In this document: positions 1 to 12,294 of the stretch, piece after piece
How the letters are laid out: every line of letters starts with the position of its first letter
Numbering within the stretch: position 1 is the first letter of the stretch
NCBI GenBank assembly: GCA_014529385.2
Contig: CM043971.1
Span: forward strand, 58,169,709-58,233,708
Origin: Adiantum capillus-veneris
Lineage: Eukaryota; Streptophyta; Polypodiopsida; Polypodiales; Pteridaceae
DNA: 64,000 bases
Direction: 5' to 3'
Made by a program: the position numbers and the translations under genes
Notes under the pieces: model-generated
The model's input: only the letters and a program-made list of their open reading frames with translations
Told to the model about the DNA's origin: nothing
The model's database searches: none

Positions 1-350
1 AATATTGCAAGCATAGCCTATACAGAAAATACAGAGACCATATGAATAGACAGACAAGTCAAACACCTATGACAAAATGGATAATTAAGTCCAAATTTAA
101 TATGGAGAATTAGAATACGGTTTATTTTCCATTTAAATTTTGCAAAAACAGGCATTGGATCAATTAATATGTATTGGCTCATATGCTATTCAATCGATTT
201 GGGGTATTGTATGAGAAAGTGCGAATTTTAAGAAGTTATTCATCCAAATATGTAGTTCGTGACGAATAATGTGACTTCGCATGCAATCTCAACATTAATA
301 AGCATCATAAAGAGAAAAAACAAATAAACAGTGCCGCCAATAGTAAGTAC
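1..350 (-). other. Start of PEF intron 4; no exon found
   Basis: AT-rich sequence following the exon 4 donor. I searched it on the minus strand for the expected last EF-hand segment and saw none, so the terminal exon or exons and 3'UTR should lie further left. Confidence 0.6.
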
Positions 351-369
351 CTTGACAATAAGTCCACAC
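351..369 (-). CDS. PEF gene exon 4, 19-nt microexon
   Basis: TTTTTGCAG ends at 370 and the donor GTACTT starts at 350. One base completes the Glu codon split by intron 3; six codons read CGLIVK. This corresponds to the conserved stretch after FIE/FVE in plant PEF proteins (Cys-x-x-x-Val-Lys). Intron 3 is 138 bp (370-507). A 19-nt exon is very short, but phase and homology agree on both sides. The following exon, for the last EF-hand, is expected left of base 1. Confidence 0.82.
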
Positions 370-1103
370 CTGCAAAAAGAACAAAAGATATCTCATAACT
401 CGATTCAAAGACTATCTTAAAAGGCATGAACCGGCATATGCTACTATCCCACTAATGCATGCTAAATAAGTCAAGTTCAAAAGACTATCAAGGTACAAGG
501 ACCATACTCCACAAAACTGTCATAATCCATGGCCTTCGATTGACCAGTTCTATCATACTTCTGAAGAAGACAATCCAAAATTGGAGGTGATATAGCATAA
601 CCGAGGCTCATTAAAGCTTCCCGCATTTCTGCCTTGTCAATGGATCCACTTCGATCTCTATCAAATCTTTCAAAAACCGACTGTAAAAGAACAAAAATAT
701 TTCTCAATAGCTCGTACACGAGCCAATGAGAAGCACTGCCTCAAGAACAACAGCTTAAACATGAAACCAACAAGAGCCCACCTTCCATTCTTTCAAGGCT
801 TTCCATAATGCAGTAAACTCTTTTGGACCTGCAATTTCCACATACTAAATGTTTATTTCAGCTTTTACATAACTGTCAGACAAAATAAAGCTCATGGAAT
901 ACAAATCGAGCATTATAAACACTACTGTTTTACAATCTGTGAGTTACTGTTTCTTATGTCAACATGTATCGAATCTTGATGCCATTTATCTCCTGTCTGT
1001 GTACTGGCTTGTAAGTTTTCTTCTTGGGAGACGTAGGAGTAGTATACATATATGTCACCATGTGGAAGTATGACAAGGACTGAAGGGCCAGTGTTTCAGC
1101 CAC

Positions 1104-1140
<37 letters not shown>

Positions 1141-2586
1141 GGTGGTCTTTAGTAGACCACTAAAGACCTATCTTGGGGTGGTCTTTAGTGGACCAGCATT
1201 TTCATTGAGGAGAGCAGCAGACACTAGACTGACTAGACACACATGCAGCATTGGGTGGATTGGAGAGGATGTGTTCACAAATTCAGTTTAAGGAGCCTCG
1301 GATGAAGCTCTGATTTTTTAACACTTTGGTGGCTTCCGCATTGCTCTATGGAGTTCCAACCATCACGGGAGGTCGGGTCACACTGATGGATGGGGAGACA
1401 TGCAGAAGCCTCTAGTCTCTATGATCTCGCGGATTATTAGAGCCAAGGCTTCAATACCACATGACATTATTCAGAGCTAGCTGCCCCCCCACTAGTGGTT
1501 GAGGCGCTTACCAGATCAGTCTCCTTTTCACACCGATTGTGGGACCTCCCCAGAGACAAATATGCCCACCTAGCACTTGAGTCCTCTCAACAGTTAGCTT
1601 TGCAGGGAGACACAGCATGCTGGTATGGGGAGATGACATCATGGTTTCAGGTACATGGGTTCAACATGGACAGATTGCCCCCCTTCCAGTACTCATTGGA
1701 TGCACCCTCTTTGACTCTTACACAGTCCGAGATCACCAAGCTCATCCGCCAAGACCTGATTCAGCTAGATACTAGGAGGACTTGGATACAACCGTCTCAA
1801 GAGTTGGGCACGAAGATGGCTTTCTATAGAGAGCATCTTCTCCAGCTTACTGAGAATGGGTTTGTGACGAGGCCCAGATACATGGATGTTAGATTTTTGT
1901 CATCACCAGATGCTTCGCACCCTCTCTACAAGCTCCTCACTTTCACGTGCACTGGCGCTTGGTTGTGGGTTGGCCACCCGTACACCCACTGCACAGGGAG
2001 GGTTGTTTCAGCACATTGCCCACTTAGACCTGTTTTGGTCGCTTCACATTGCCCCATGTATATTGGAGGGTAATCTATTAGGTAGGGTGATTTATTAGGC
2101 ATTTGCCCAACCTACCCCTATTCTCCTATATATAGGAGCAGGGACGCCCTCATTTCCATTGTCTCATCATCGTACATGTTCGCCATCTGCAGTATTGTCA
2201 CGTTACACATCCAACCCTATGTGTTCGTGGACAAGCTACAGCATGACCAAGGTTCGGTTCGGTCAAGTCAGTCTAGAATAGGAAGTGATCTGGCACTTTT
2301 GTGAGTCTGTTCGCAGACCGTGCATGTCCAGACACTTAGATTAGATACATATCCTCTGGTTGCACACAGCATGACCATCAGATTCCAGTCGAAACCCATC
2401 TGTAGCATTTTTACAGTGCATAGACCTATTTTCCTTATTTTTGACATTTTTCACTTATTATTTTTAAGTGACTTTTGTTGGAAAGTAGGTAGTGATGAGT
2501 GCGCAGCAATGTGTGCAAGTGATAGAGCACGAGAAGATGTGCAAAGCTTGAGGCTTTCTGCAGAGATGGGGTGTGAAAAATCGAAG

Positions 2587-2623
<37 letters not shown>

Positions 2624-5600
2624 CTGCACGGTTTCTTGAAAGGGGAATTAGTTGAAAGTGTGGATTGGGCTCTCATTCCCTTTATTAAAGTATAGGACCA
2701 TTTTTATGTTAGTGGCCAAGTTCAATGTGAGCTTGGCCAAAGGTTAGTAACCTTAAAAAATATACACAAAAGGGGTCATTTGGACCTTTGACCCAACAAC
2801 TTAAAGGCATAAATGGCGCCTTTAAGCTACGTGACTCCCACCATCTGTATGCATAGCTCATGTTGTGCTTTGGGTAAGCACTTAGTGAGAGCATCTGCTG
2901 GATTTTGTGATGTATGGACCTTAACCAATGTTATAAGGCCATCCTCAAGCACTTCTCAAATGAAGTGATACCGCACATCAATACGCTTTCTGCGTGCATG
3001 AAACATGGCACTCTTTGCCAGACATATGGCACTCTGGCTATCACAACCAAGCATAGGTGCCTTGTCAGGCAAACCAAAATCATTGCATAGACGTGCTAAC
3101 CAAATGGCTTCTTTGGAAGCCTCAGTGGCTGAAATATATTCAGCCTCTGTAGTAAACAATGCAACTATCTTTTGCAATCTAGAACACCATGAAACAGCAC
3201 CTCCTACAAGAGTAAACACATAACCACTTGTGGATTTCCGTGTATCCACATCACCAGCCATATCAGAGTCACAAAATCCCTTCAACTCCAATAATCCTTT
3301 ACCATAACAGAGGCATTTGTTTTTAGTCCCTTTTAAGTACCTCATAATCGACTTCACTGCATCCCAATGCAACCTACCTGGATTAGCCATAAATCGGCTC
3401 ACAACTCCCACTGCATGGGCTATGTCAGGCCTAGTAGCAACGATAGCATACATAAGTGAACCACAAGCTGAAGCGTAAGGCACACTTTGCATGTCATTGG
3501 CTTCTTCCTTTGACTTAGGGCAATCATCCTTGGAGATTTTGATATATGGTTGTAATGGCACGCCAAGAGGCTTTGCTACAGCCATGTTAAATCTGCCCAG
3601 TACCTTTTCAATGTACTTTTCTTGCGACAAATACAATATGTGTTGGTCCCTTTGCCTTCTAACCCTCACTCCAAGTATATGTTCAGCTGCCCCAAGGTCT
3701 TTCATTGAAAATGCAGATTTCAGCTGCTCTTTAAGAGCATCAACAGTGCTGCTTTTCTTTGCAGCTATTAACATATCATCCACATAGAGCACAAGAATGA
3801 TACGGCTGCCATCCTCATCACGTTTGATATACAAACAATGGTCTGCATGGCTTCTTTTGTAACAATGTTTGAGCATGAAGCGGTCAAACTTCTTGTACCA
3901 TTGTCTACATGATTGTTTCAGCCCACACAAGCTTCTCTTGAGCATACATACCAAATGTTCCTTGCCAGGAATAACAAAACCCTCGGGTTACTTCATGTAA
4001 AGCTCTTCCTCCACATCACCATGCAAGAAAGCGGTATGTACATCCATTTCGTCCAATTCCAAATCAAGGGCAGACACTATGGCAAACAATACACGCAAAG
4101 TGGTCATCTTCACTACAGGAGAGAACACTTCCTGAAAGTCTATGCCCTTGGTTTAAACATATCCCTTTGCAACAAGCCTTGCCTTATACTAGGGTTTTGC
4201 ATCAACTGTCTTGATTTTATACACCCATTTGTTAGGAATAGCCTTCCTTCCTTTGGGCAATTCCACCAAATCCCAAGTATGATTAGCATGCAAAGCTTTA
4301 ATCTCTTCCTACATAGCAAGCTCCCACTTGTCACTATACTCACATGTCTTTGCCTCTTTATACGTAAGGGGCTCTCCCTCATCTGTCAACATAATGTAAT
4401 GCAAAGAGGGATCATATCTACTCACAGTCCGTCTTGGACGAGTAGACCGCCTCACCCAATGATCCACATTATCTGGTAATGGGTCTACATCAGGTGGCAT
4501 GATAAAATCATCAACAATGGGCTGCTGTACACCATTTTCAGCATTGTTTCGTGGTTGCAAATGCCCTTCAGGAGCCTCAATTTGCTGCCCAACATCATCT
4601 GGCTCAAACACCACCCGATCATCAACATTTTCAGCCATATGTGGTGCATCCGGAGGGTCAAGAATAGGCCTAACAGGTCGCTGGTCATGCTAAAATTTGA
4701 CCCTTTTATGGTCATGCTTTGAGGCACAATTGTTTTGAAGCAGCTTTGCCTCATTAAAAACAACATCCTGGCTGCGTACAACCCTTTTGAGCTGAGGTAA
4801 CCAAATCCTGTAACCCATTTTGCCTTCTTCACCATATCTCATGAAGAGGCCTTTAATGGACTTGGCATCTAGTTTGCTTCTCAACTCAGGCACAAAAGCT
4901 TCACAACCAAAAATGCGTAAGTCATCATACGAAGCAGGCTCGCCAAACCAAACCTCTTCAGGGATGTCACCTTTCAAAGACATGTGAGGGGATCGATTGC
5001 ATATATGCACTGCAATTTTCAAAGCTTCTCCCCAAAATCCATGAGAGAGATTAGCTGTGGACAGCATGCATCTCACCCTCTCACAAAGTGTCCTATTGAA
5101 TCTTTCAGCCACACCATTAGAAGAGGGGCTGTATGGCACAATAAGCTCCCTCTTAATGCCCAAATTTTCACAAAATTTGTTAAATTCGGCACTTATCAAC
5201 TCCCCCCCATTGTCATACGCAAGCATTTCAGCTTTCTACCTCTTTGGGTGGTCACAAATGCATGAAATTTCTTAAACACAGCAAAGGCTTCATCCTTAGA
5301 TTTAAGCAAATAAACCCAAATTTTCCTAGAATGATCATCAACAAAGGAGACAAAATAGCATGCACCTCCCATAGACTCAGTAGGCATGCTACATACATCA
5401 GAATGTACAAGATCAAGCACACAAGATTTATGAGAGACACCGGAGTAATAAGAACGCTCTACTTGCTTGCCCTATTGACATTCATTATTCATTACAAAAG
5501 TCAAGCTTTGTGCCTTTAGCATCAAGCTTGTTCAAAGTATAAAGCTTAGAAAGGCCTTTTGGCTCATATGGCCAAGCCTTTTGTGTCAGAACTCCATGTG

Positions 5601-7859
5601 AGAGTTAATTTCAGCTAACGCAATAAACTTGCCCAACATGGCCTTTCCATGCATGCAGTAAAGTGTCCCTTTCTTTGTGCCCTTTACAATCAGCCTTGAG
5701 CCTTTAGTCATTTTCCATGATCCTCTCTCAAACAAGATGCTGCAACCATGCATATCCGTCTGACCAACAGAAAGCAGACTCTTCTTGATTCTTGGCACAT
5801 ATCTAACATCATGCAAGACAAGCTCATTTGTGCCATCTATGGAGAGATGCACAGTGCCAATACCCTCAATGAAACATGCATGATTGTTTCCAAGGTATAC
5901 ATGGCCATGCTTGCCTGCATCAATAGTAGAGAAACACTCCTTGATAGGAGTCGCATGAAATGAAGCACCGGAATCAACTATCCAAGTCTAGGATAATGCA
6001 TCATTGACAGTCAACAAAGCATCTATAAGGTCACTCTTGGTGATCTGCATGTCTTGTGAATGAACATTAAGAGAGGCATCAAGGTCAAAGGCATCATCAT
6101 CTGACAAAGTGGCACAAAAGATGTCCTCTACATCTAACAGCTCCTCAATCACAACACTAGAAGCCACATTGGCCTTCTCTTTGCCCTTTCAGCTATCCTG
6201 TGCATCTGTCTTGACTTCCTTCTTCTCTTTCTTTTTCCGTTCTAACTCGGCTTTGTAGTACCTGCAATCGGGTTTTTGTGACCTTTCCTGCCACACTGAT
6301 AGCAAGTCACATCACCCTTGCCTTTGCTGGCATTTCCCCTTTCCTTACTCTTACTCTTACTCCTTTGTGCATAGACATTCTTCTTCTCTGTCCTGCCTCT
6401 AACCACGTTGGCAGAGCTGCCTCCCTCTCCACCTGCTTTCCTCCTGATTTCCTCATTCAAGATAGAACCCCTAACACCATCAAAGGTCAAATTGGGGTTA
6501 TTCGACAATGAAACCACCAATGTTTCCCATGAATCAGGTAAGGTCATAAGCAAGAAGATAGCTTTCAACTTATCATCAAAAGGAGGCAAACCTAAATCCT
6601 GTAACTGCGACGAAGTACCTGTAAACAAGGACAAGTGCTCTACAGCGCTCTTGGACTCATCTAGCTGCATGCCAACAAGTTTTCACATCAAATGCACTTG
6701 GTTGACAGGCGTTGCATTCTCATACATCGCCTTTAACTTCTCCCACACATCAAAAGCATTTGTGAGACCTTTCAAATCAATGAGTGTCTCATCGGTCATG
6801 GCCATTTTGATGTATGTAACTGCCTTCCTGTTCAGGCTAACCCATGCTTCATCCGACATATTCTGTGACTTTACCTGTTCAAGTGTCCCTTCACAATCCT
6901 TAAGAAATAGGATTCCCTGGATCCTGTCTTTCCAAAGGTCGAAACCTGTTCCATCGAACCTCTTAATCTCGAAGAGATGCTTCACATCCGAAGAAAATGA
7001 GGCCATAGATGCACGAATAAGAGAGCTAATACGCTGAACTTTTGGGCAAAATGCACCAAAACCAGAGTATAACCTCATAGAAGTGTGCACTACAGCTCCA
7101 AATGGTCACAAGAGCAATTTGGGGCAAAATGAGTCAATTTAAGCACAAAACAAAAATTTTGAAATTTCTACGCAAGAAATTTTAGCGAGTGAATTTGTGC
7201 TCAAAAACAACAATTTTAGTTGTTTTTAGCCTCACAGGACATACATAAGGCTAATGCACAGCCTTTAGAAGCATGTATGAGCAAATGCCCCAATTTGTAG
7301 CATCAAATTGCAGAAAATTGAGCCACAAATGGTCATACATAGCCAGAACTTGTTAAACGTGCATAAATTTGCACTTTCCTCAATGTAAATGCATCAAAAA
7401 TACACTTGCAAAAACCTGCGTAAATCTGAAATTTGCTGAAAACACCTGTTTTGGAACCTGTTTTTCAGCAATTTCTTTGTTTTCGGGTAGCGAGAACTTA
7501 GTTAAGATGTTCCCTCACCTTAATACGTAATTTGCAAAACCTATATTTTCCTGTCATAACCTATAATTTGCTGATTGACCTAATTTCAGCCTGTTTTAGG
7601 TCAATTTGACTAGCCGGGAGTCCTCTAGTGTCCGGGGACGAGTCCTTTGGCAATAAAATTGCAAAACCTCACGTGAAAGTTGACCTCCTTGGCTGAAAAT
7701 CAGCGTTTGCAGGTTTGGAAGCAAACCCTAATTTTGCTATGATACCAGTTGATGAGTGCGCAGCAATGTGTGCAAGTGATAAAGCATGAGAAGATGTGCA
7801 AGGCTTGAGGCTTGGAGAGGAGGCGATGTTCTGCAGAGATGGGATGTGAGAAATCGAAG

Positions 7860-7902
<43 letters not shown>

Positions 7903-10900
7903 CTGCACGATTTCTCGAAAGGGGAATTAGTTGAAAGTGTGGATTGGGCTCTCATTCCCTTTATTAAAGTATAGGACCATTTTTAAGTTAGTGGCCAAGT
8001 TCACATTGGTTAGTAACCTTTAAAAATATACACAAAAGGGGTCATTTGGGCCTTTAACCCAACAGGTAGGGCAATTTTGCTAAGTTTGTATATAAGCAAA
8101 CCTAGTTCTAGCACTTTCTGGAGAAGGGGCAGCACGAGCTCTCGCTCAACAGGCAACTTCTCACCAGAACCCCCAAGAACCCTAGCGTTTTTGCTCCCTG
8201 GCAGATAGGCTAGCGTTTTTGGAAAAAACCATAGATCATCCAGCGTTTTTGCTCTTGCAGATCCCTGGCGACAGCAGACCAAGCAAAAGCCCCAGCGTTT
8301 GCAAATTCTCCACAGCAAGACCATTTTCAGCCCTAGCATTTTTGCATCTGCAAGACACTTCAGCGTTTTTGCAGATCTTCGCGACGGAATCCCCACAAGC
8401 ATCAGCGTTTTCAGTTTTCAGCATCAAGACTCTGCAGTAGAACCCCCAAACCTCGCAAATCTCACCTTCCCGCAGCAGTTCCTCACCACACAATGGAATC
8501 CATCTAAGTTTATAGTTTCAGCCCAGAAAACGCAGATTTCAACATCTGCATTTTCAGCGCGTCGTCGATCGTCGGCATCGACATCGTCACCAACATAGAG
8601 TCAAAATTCAGCAGATAAAGATTTGCAGATTCAGCCATTAGCATTCTCAAATTTCAGCCGGTCTTGTCGTCGTCCTCATCGTCGACGACATCGTCAGCAA
8701 GTCCAAGCATTGTAGAGATTTGTGCAATCATACGTAGACCGCTCTCGCTATAGAGAGTGGGGCCTTTGGAGGAGGGTTTGACAACATTATGGTGTCGTAT
8801 TCTTCTCTCTCTATCTCTCAGTCTCAGGACTTTCATTCACAGTGTTCACCACTTTGTTTGTGTCCATTGCACTCTCTCACTAAAGGAACGGAAGGCTCTC
8901 CCTTCCGTAAGTAAAAGGGATCCTTGAGCACAGTTCGGAGCACTCATCTTGAGCAAAGTTCAACATTCACTTCCACTACACCTAACATTGGTATCAGAGC
9001 TTTGGCAGTGTTCTGTATCACTCAAGGAAAGAACCACATAATTTTTTTATTTTTTTGCTTGTTGCGGTCGCACAAAACCCAAGTCCTCTTGGGCGTGTCG
9101 ATTCCTAATCGTGTTTTTGAAGAGTGACATGAAAGTTGAAACCCAAGAAAAAAGGGCTTGTCCAACCTCCCCTTGTGACTCTTTTCACTCATTGAGAGCG
9201 GACCGTACACTTAGCGGCCGGCCAATCGACGTGAGGTGGGAAAAAGCAACCTTGGTGTGAGCGCAAGGCCGCAAAGGGGTGCCCACGGAAAAGAGCAGAA
9301 CTCGGGTGAAGAGAAGATCCTTCTCTAGCACAGATTGCAAGCGAAAGAAGAACCTCAAGAACCTCAAGACCCTCGAGAATCTCAAGAACTCAAGAACCTC
9401 AAGAACCAAGACCCACAAGAACCCAAGTTCCTCGTGAACTTAAGAACCAAGACCACAAGAACCCTCGACTTCAGTGGATGGTCATCACTCGAAGCGGAAT
9501 GGATACTTCGCTTGGAGGTGATGAGCATGAGAGAGGCGAAGAAGAATTTTCCCCAACAGGAGGTTTTTTTGACCCCCCCCCCCCCCCCCCCCCCCCCCCC
9601 TTCCCCATCTATGCCAAGGATTGCACCAGATCCTATGGAGGCTTGGTGCAAGACGATGATGGACATGATGACAACGTGGCATGAAGCAAGAATGGCAACC
9701 ATGGAGCGTGAGTGTGAGCGAGAGCAATTACGCTTGGAGGCCAAAGAATTTGATCGCCAGTACGCAAAAAGAAAAACAGAATTGGATCGCAAGAACATTG
9801 TTCATTCTTCCTCTCTCATTTCTAATGTGCAGGCGAAGATGGAAGAGATTCGGGAAAAGGAGACTCTATTAGTCTCTTCTTTTCCCAAGCATGACACACA
9901 GGATTTGCATGATGATAAGCATGATGACTTGAATGCTAATGATAAGCATGATGATTTGAATGACAATGACAAGCATGATGATTTGCATCATGATCACAAT
10001 GTGATTTCTCACGAGCATGATGATTTGTATGATCAAGACGTGATTGTTCACAAGGATGATGGTTTAGTTGATGTTTTTTCTAGCGAAGCTAACCTCGTTG
10101 CAGATTCGTTCAATCACGAAGAATCGATCTTGGCTTTCAAGTCGAGGTCCACAGCACTCCCCAAGCAGATTCGATCAAACACGACGAACCGATCTTCGCT
10201 CTCGAGCATAGGTCCAAAGAACCCTTACAGGAAGTACTATGTGTTCGAATGATTAGTCAACACGCATTGTTCGAGTGTTTCATTCGTGTTCGTTTCCTGT
10301 ATTTTAGTCAACGTCTTTATGTGATCCCTTTTCCTAGGCATGACATATTGTACGTTGAGCACGATTCACTCATAGATGAGCACGGATGTATACCGATTTC
10401 TCATGAAAAGATGAAATGTTTGCATTCTAGGAGGTCACATTCAATGTCTCTTCCTTGGTACGACACAGTTGTAGATAGAGCACAAGAAGGATTGAGCATC
10501 AAGCCTAGGCATTTCCATTGTGTTTTGCCACAGTTGATTGATTTAGATCAGAAAGTCAAGATTCGATCTCATTGTTTGCATGTGTGTGGTGAACGGTTTG
10601 GCACTCCGTCTATTTGTTCATCTACATTGCAAGCACAGTCTGTAGCAAAGACGAGATTTTTTCCAGTCACTTCGCATGGAATAGGTATTTTCATGTTTTT
10701 GTGTTGGAAGTGGTTTCAAGAATTTTCAGCCATGGAGATTCTGGCAGAAGGAAGAAGCATGACTCTAGACGAAGTTGACGCATTAAAGGAGCTACAGATG
10801 ACTTTGTCGCTTTCGGCGCGGCCCAAAGAAGCAAGCGTTGCAGACCTTTATGAAGTTTAAGTATCACATGAACCACGCATCGGAGTGGGCCGGCGAAGAG

Positions 10901-12196
10901 TCCTTTTAAGTATTCCGGATGTTGTTGGGGATCTCCCTCGACGCCATACAGTTCGGTACCAGTACCTCACTTTGAAAAGGAGGAGATGTCACGTGACACA
11001 TCCAACCCTATGTGTCCATGGATTAGCTACAACATGACCAAGGTTCGGTTCAATCAAGTCAGTCTAGAATAGAAAGTGACCTGGCACTTTTGTGAGTCTA
11101 TTTGCGACCGTGCATGTCCAGACACTTAGATTAGATGCATATCCTCTGGTTGCACACAGCATGACCATCAGATTCCAATCAGAACCCATCAGTAGCATTT
11201 TTACAGTGCATAGACCTATTTTCCCTATTTTTGACATTTTTCACTTATTATTTTTAAGTGACTTTTGTTGGAAAGTAGGTAGGGCAATTTTGCTAAGTTT
11301 GTATATAAGCAAACCTAGTTCTAGCACTTTCAAGAGAAGAGGCAGCACGAGCTCTCGCTCAACAGGCAACTTCTCAGCAAAACCCCCAAGAACCCTAGCG
11401 TTTTTGCTCCCTGGCAGATGGGCTAGCGTTTTTGGACAAAACCTCAGATCAGCCAGCGTTTTTGCTCTTGCAGATCCCTGGCGACAGCAGACCAAGCAGA
11501 AGCCCTAGCGTTAGTAGATTCTCCACAGCAAGACCATTTTCAGCCCTAGCGTTTTTGCATCTGCAAGACACTTCAGCATTTTTGCAGATCTTCGCGACGA
11601 AAACCCCACAAGTGTCAACGTTTTCAATTTTCAGCATCAAGACTCCACAGTAGAACCCCCGAACCTCGCAGATCTCACCTTCCTGCAACAGTTCCTTCCC
11701 GCACAGTGGGATCCATCAAAGTTTACAGTTTCAACCCAGAAACGCAGACTTCAGCATCTGCGTTTTCAGCGCGTCGTCGTTGCATCGTCGCCATCGACAT
11801 CGTCGCCGACATAGAGTCAAAATTCAGCTGATAAAGATTTACAGATTTTAGCCCTTAGCATTCTCAGATTTCAGCCCGGCTCGTTGTCGTCCTCATCGTC
11901 GGTAAGTCTAAGCATTATAGAGATTTGTGCAATCATACGTAGACCGCTCTCGCCATAGAGAGTGGGGCCTTCACAGGAGGGTTTGACAACATTCTGGTGT
12001 CGTATTCTTCTCTCTCTATCTCTCAGTCTCAGCACTTTCATTCATAGTGTTCCACCACTTTGTTTGTGTCCATTGCACTCTCTCACTAAAGGAACGGAAG
12101 GCTCTACCTTCCGTAAGTAAAAGGAATCCTTGAGCACAGTTCGGAGCACTCATCTTGAGCAAAGTTCAACATTCACTTCTGCTGCACCTAGCAAGT

Positions 12197-12294
<98 letters not shown>

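Larger units (their letters stand above)
829..1300. other. Acceptor-proximal remnant of intron 1, no coding signal
   Basis: Unique-looking AT-rich sequence with a (TC)17 tract at 1105-1138 and a short hairpin at 1144-1168. No transposon protein could be read. This may be the remaining original intron sequence next to the acceptor. Confidence 0.5.
2493..8064 (-). mobile_element. C1, Ty1/copia LTR retrotransposon, structurally complete
   Basis: LTRs at 2493-2798 and 7750-8064 start TGATGAG and end CCAACA. The 5-bp TSD GGTAG is perfect (2488-2492 and 8065-8069). On the minus strand the PBS reads TGGTATCATAGC immediately after the 5' LTR (7738-7749), matching initiator tRNA-Met priming. Gag-protease-integrase-RT-RNase H order is that of copia. 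It inserted into the 5' LTR of G1 and is therefore younger than G1. Several stops and frameshifts make it inactive. Confidence 0.93.
2196..12193 (+). mobile_element. G1, non-autonomous gypsy-type LTR retrotransposon (with nested copia C1)
   Basis: The 5' LTR is 2196-2492 plus 8070-8987 (about 1.21 kb without C1). The internal region is 8988-10986 and the 3' LTR 10987-12193. The 5-bp target-site duplication AGTAT is perfect (2191-2195 and 12194-12198). The PBS directly follows the 5' LTR and a purine tract (AAAAGGAGGAGA) directly precedes the 3' LTR. The 2-kb internal region encodes only the G-family Gag-like/KHDDL protein; no reverse transcriptase, RNase H or integrase is present. It needs proteins in trans to move. 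Confidence 0.9.

Noticed and set aside
51-350. Terminal PEF exon in the first 350 bases
   Set aside because: I translated the minus strand looking for the last EF-hand segment and found none, so it is left outside the window.
1052-1291. Plus-strand open frame with serine-leucine repeat
   Set aside because: It is the translation of the (TC)n microsatellite and has no family motif. The same applies to similar frames at 2435-2676, 7669-7955, 12130-12463, 27552-27906 and 52261-52620.
3005-6511. Plus-strand open frames over the copia element
   Set aside because: Antisense of C1 gag-pol, whose motifs are clear on the minus strand.
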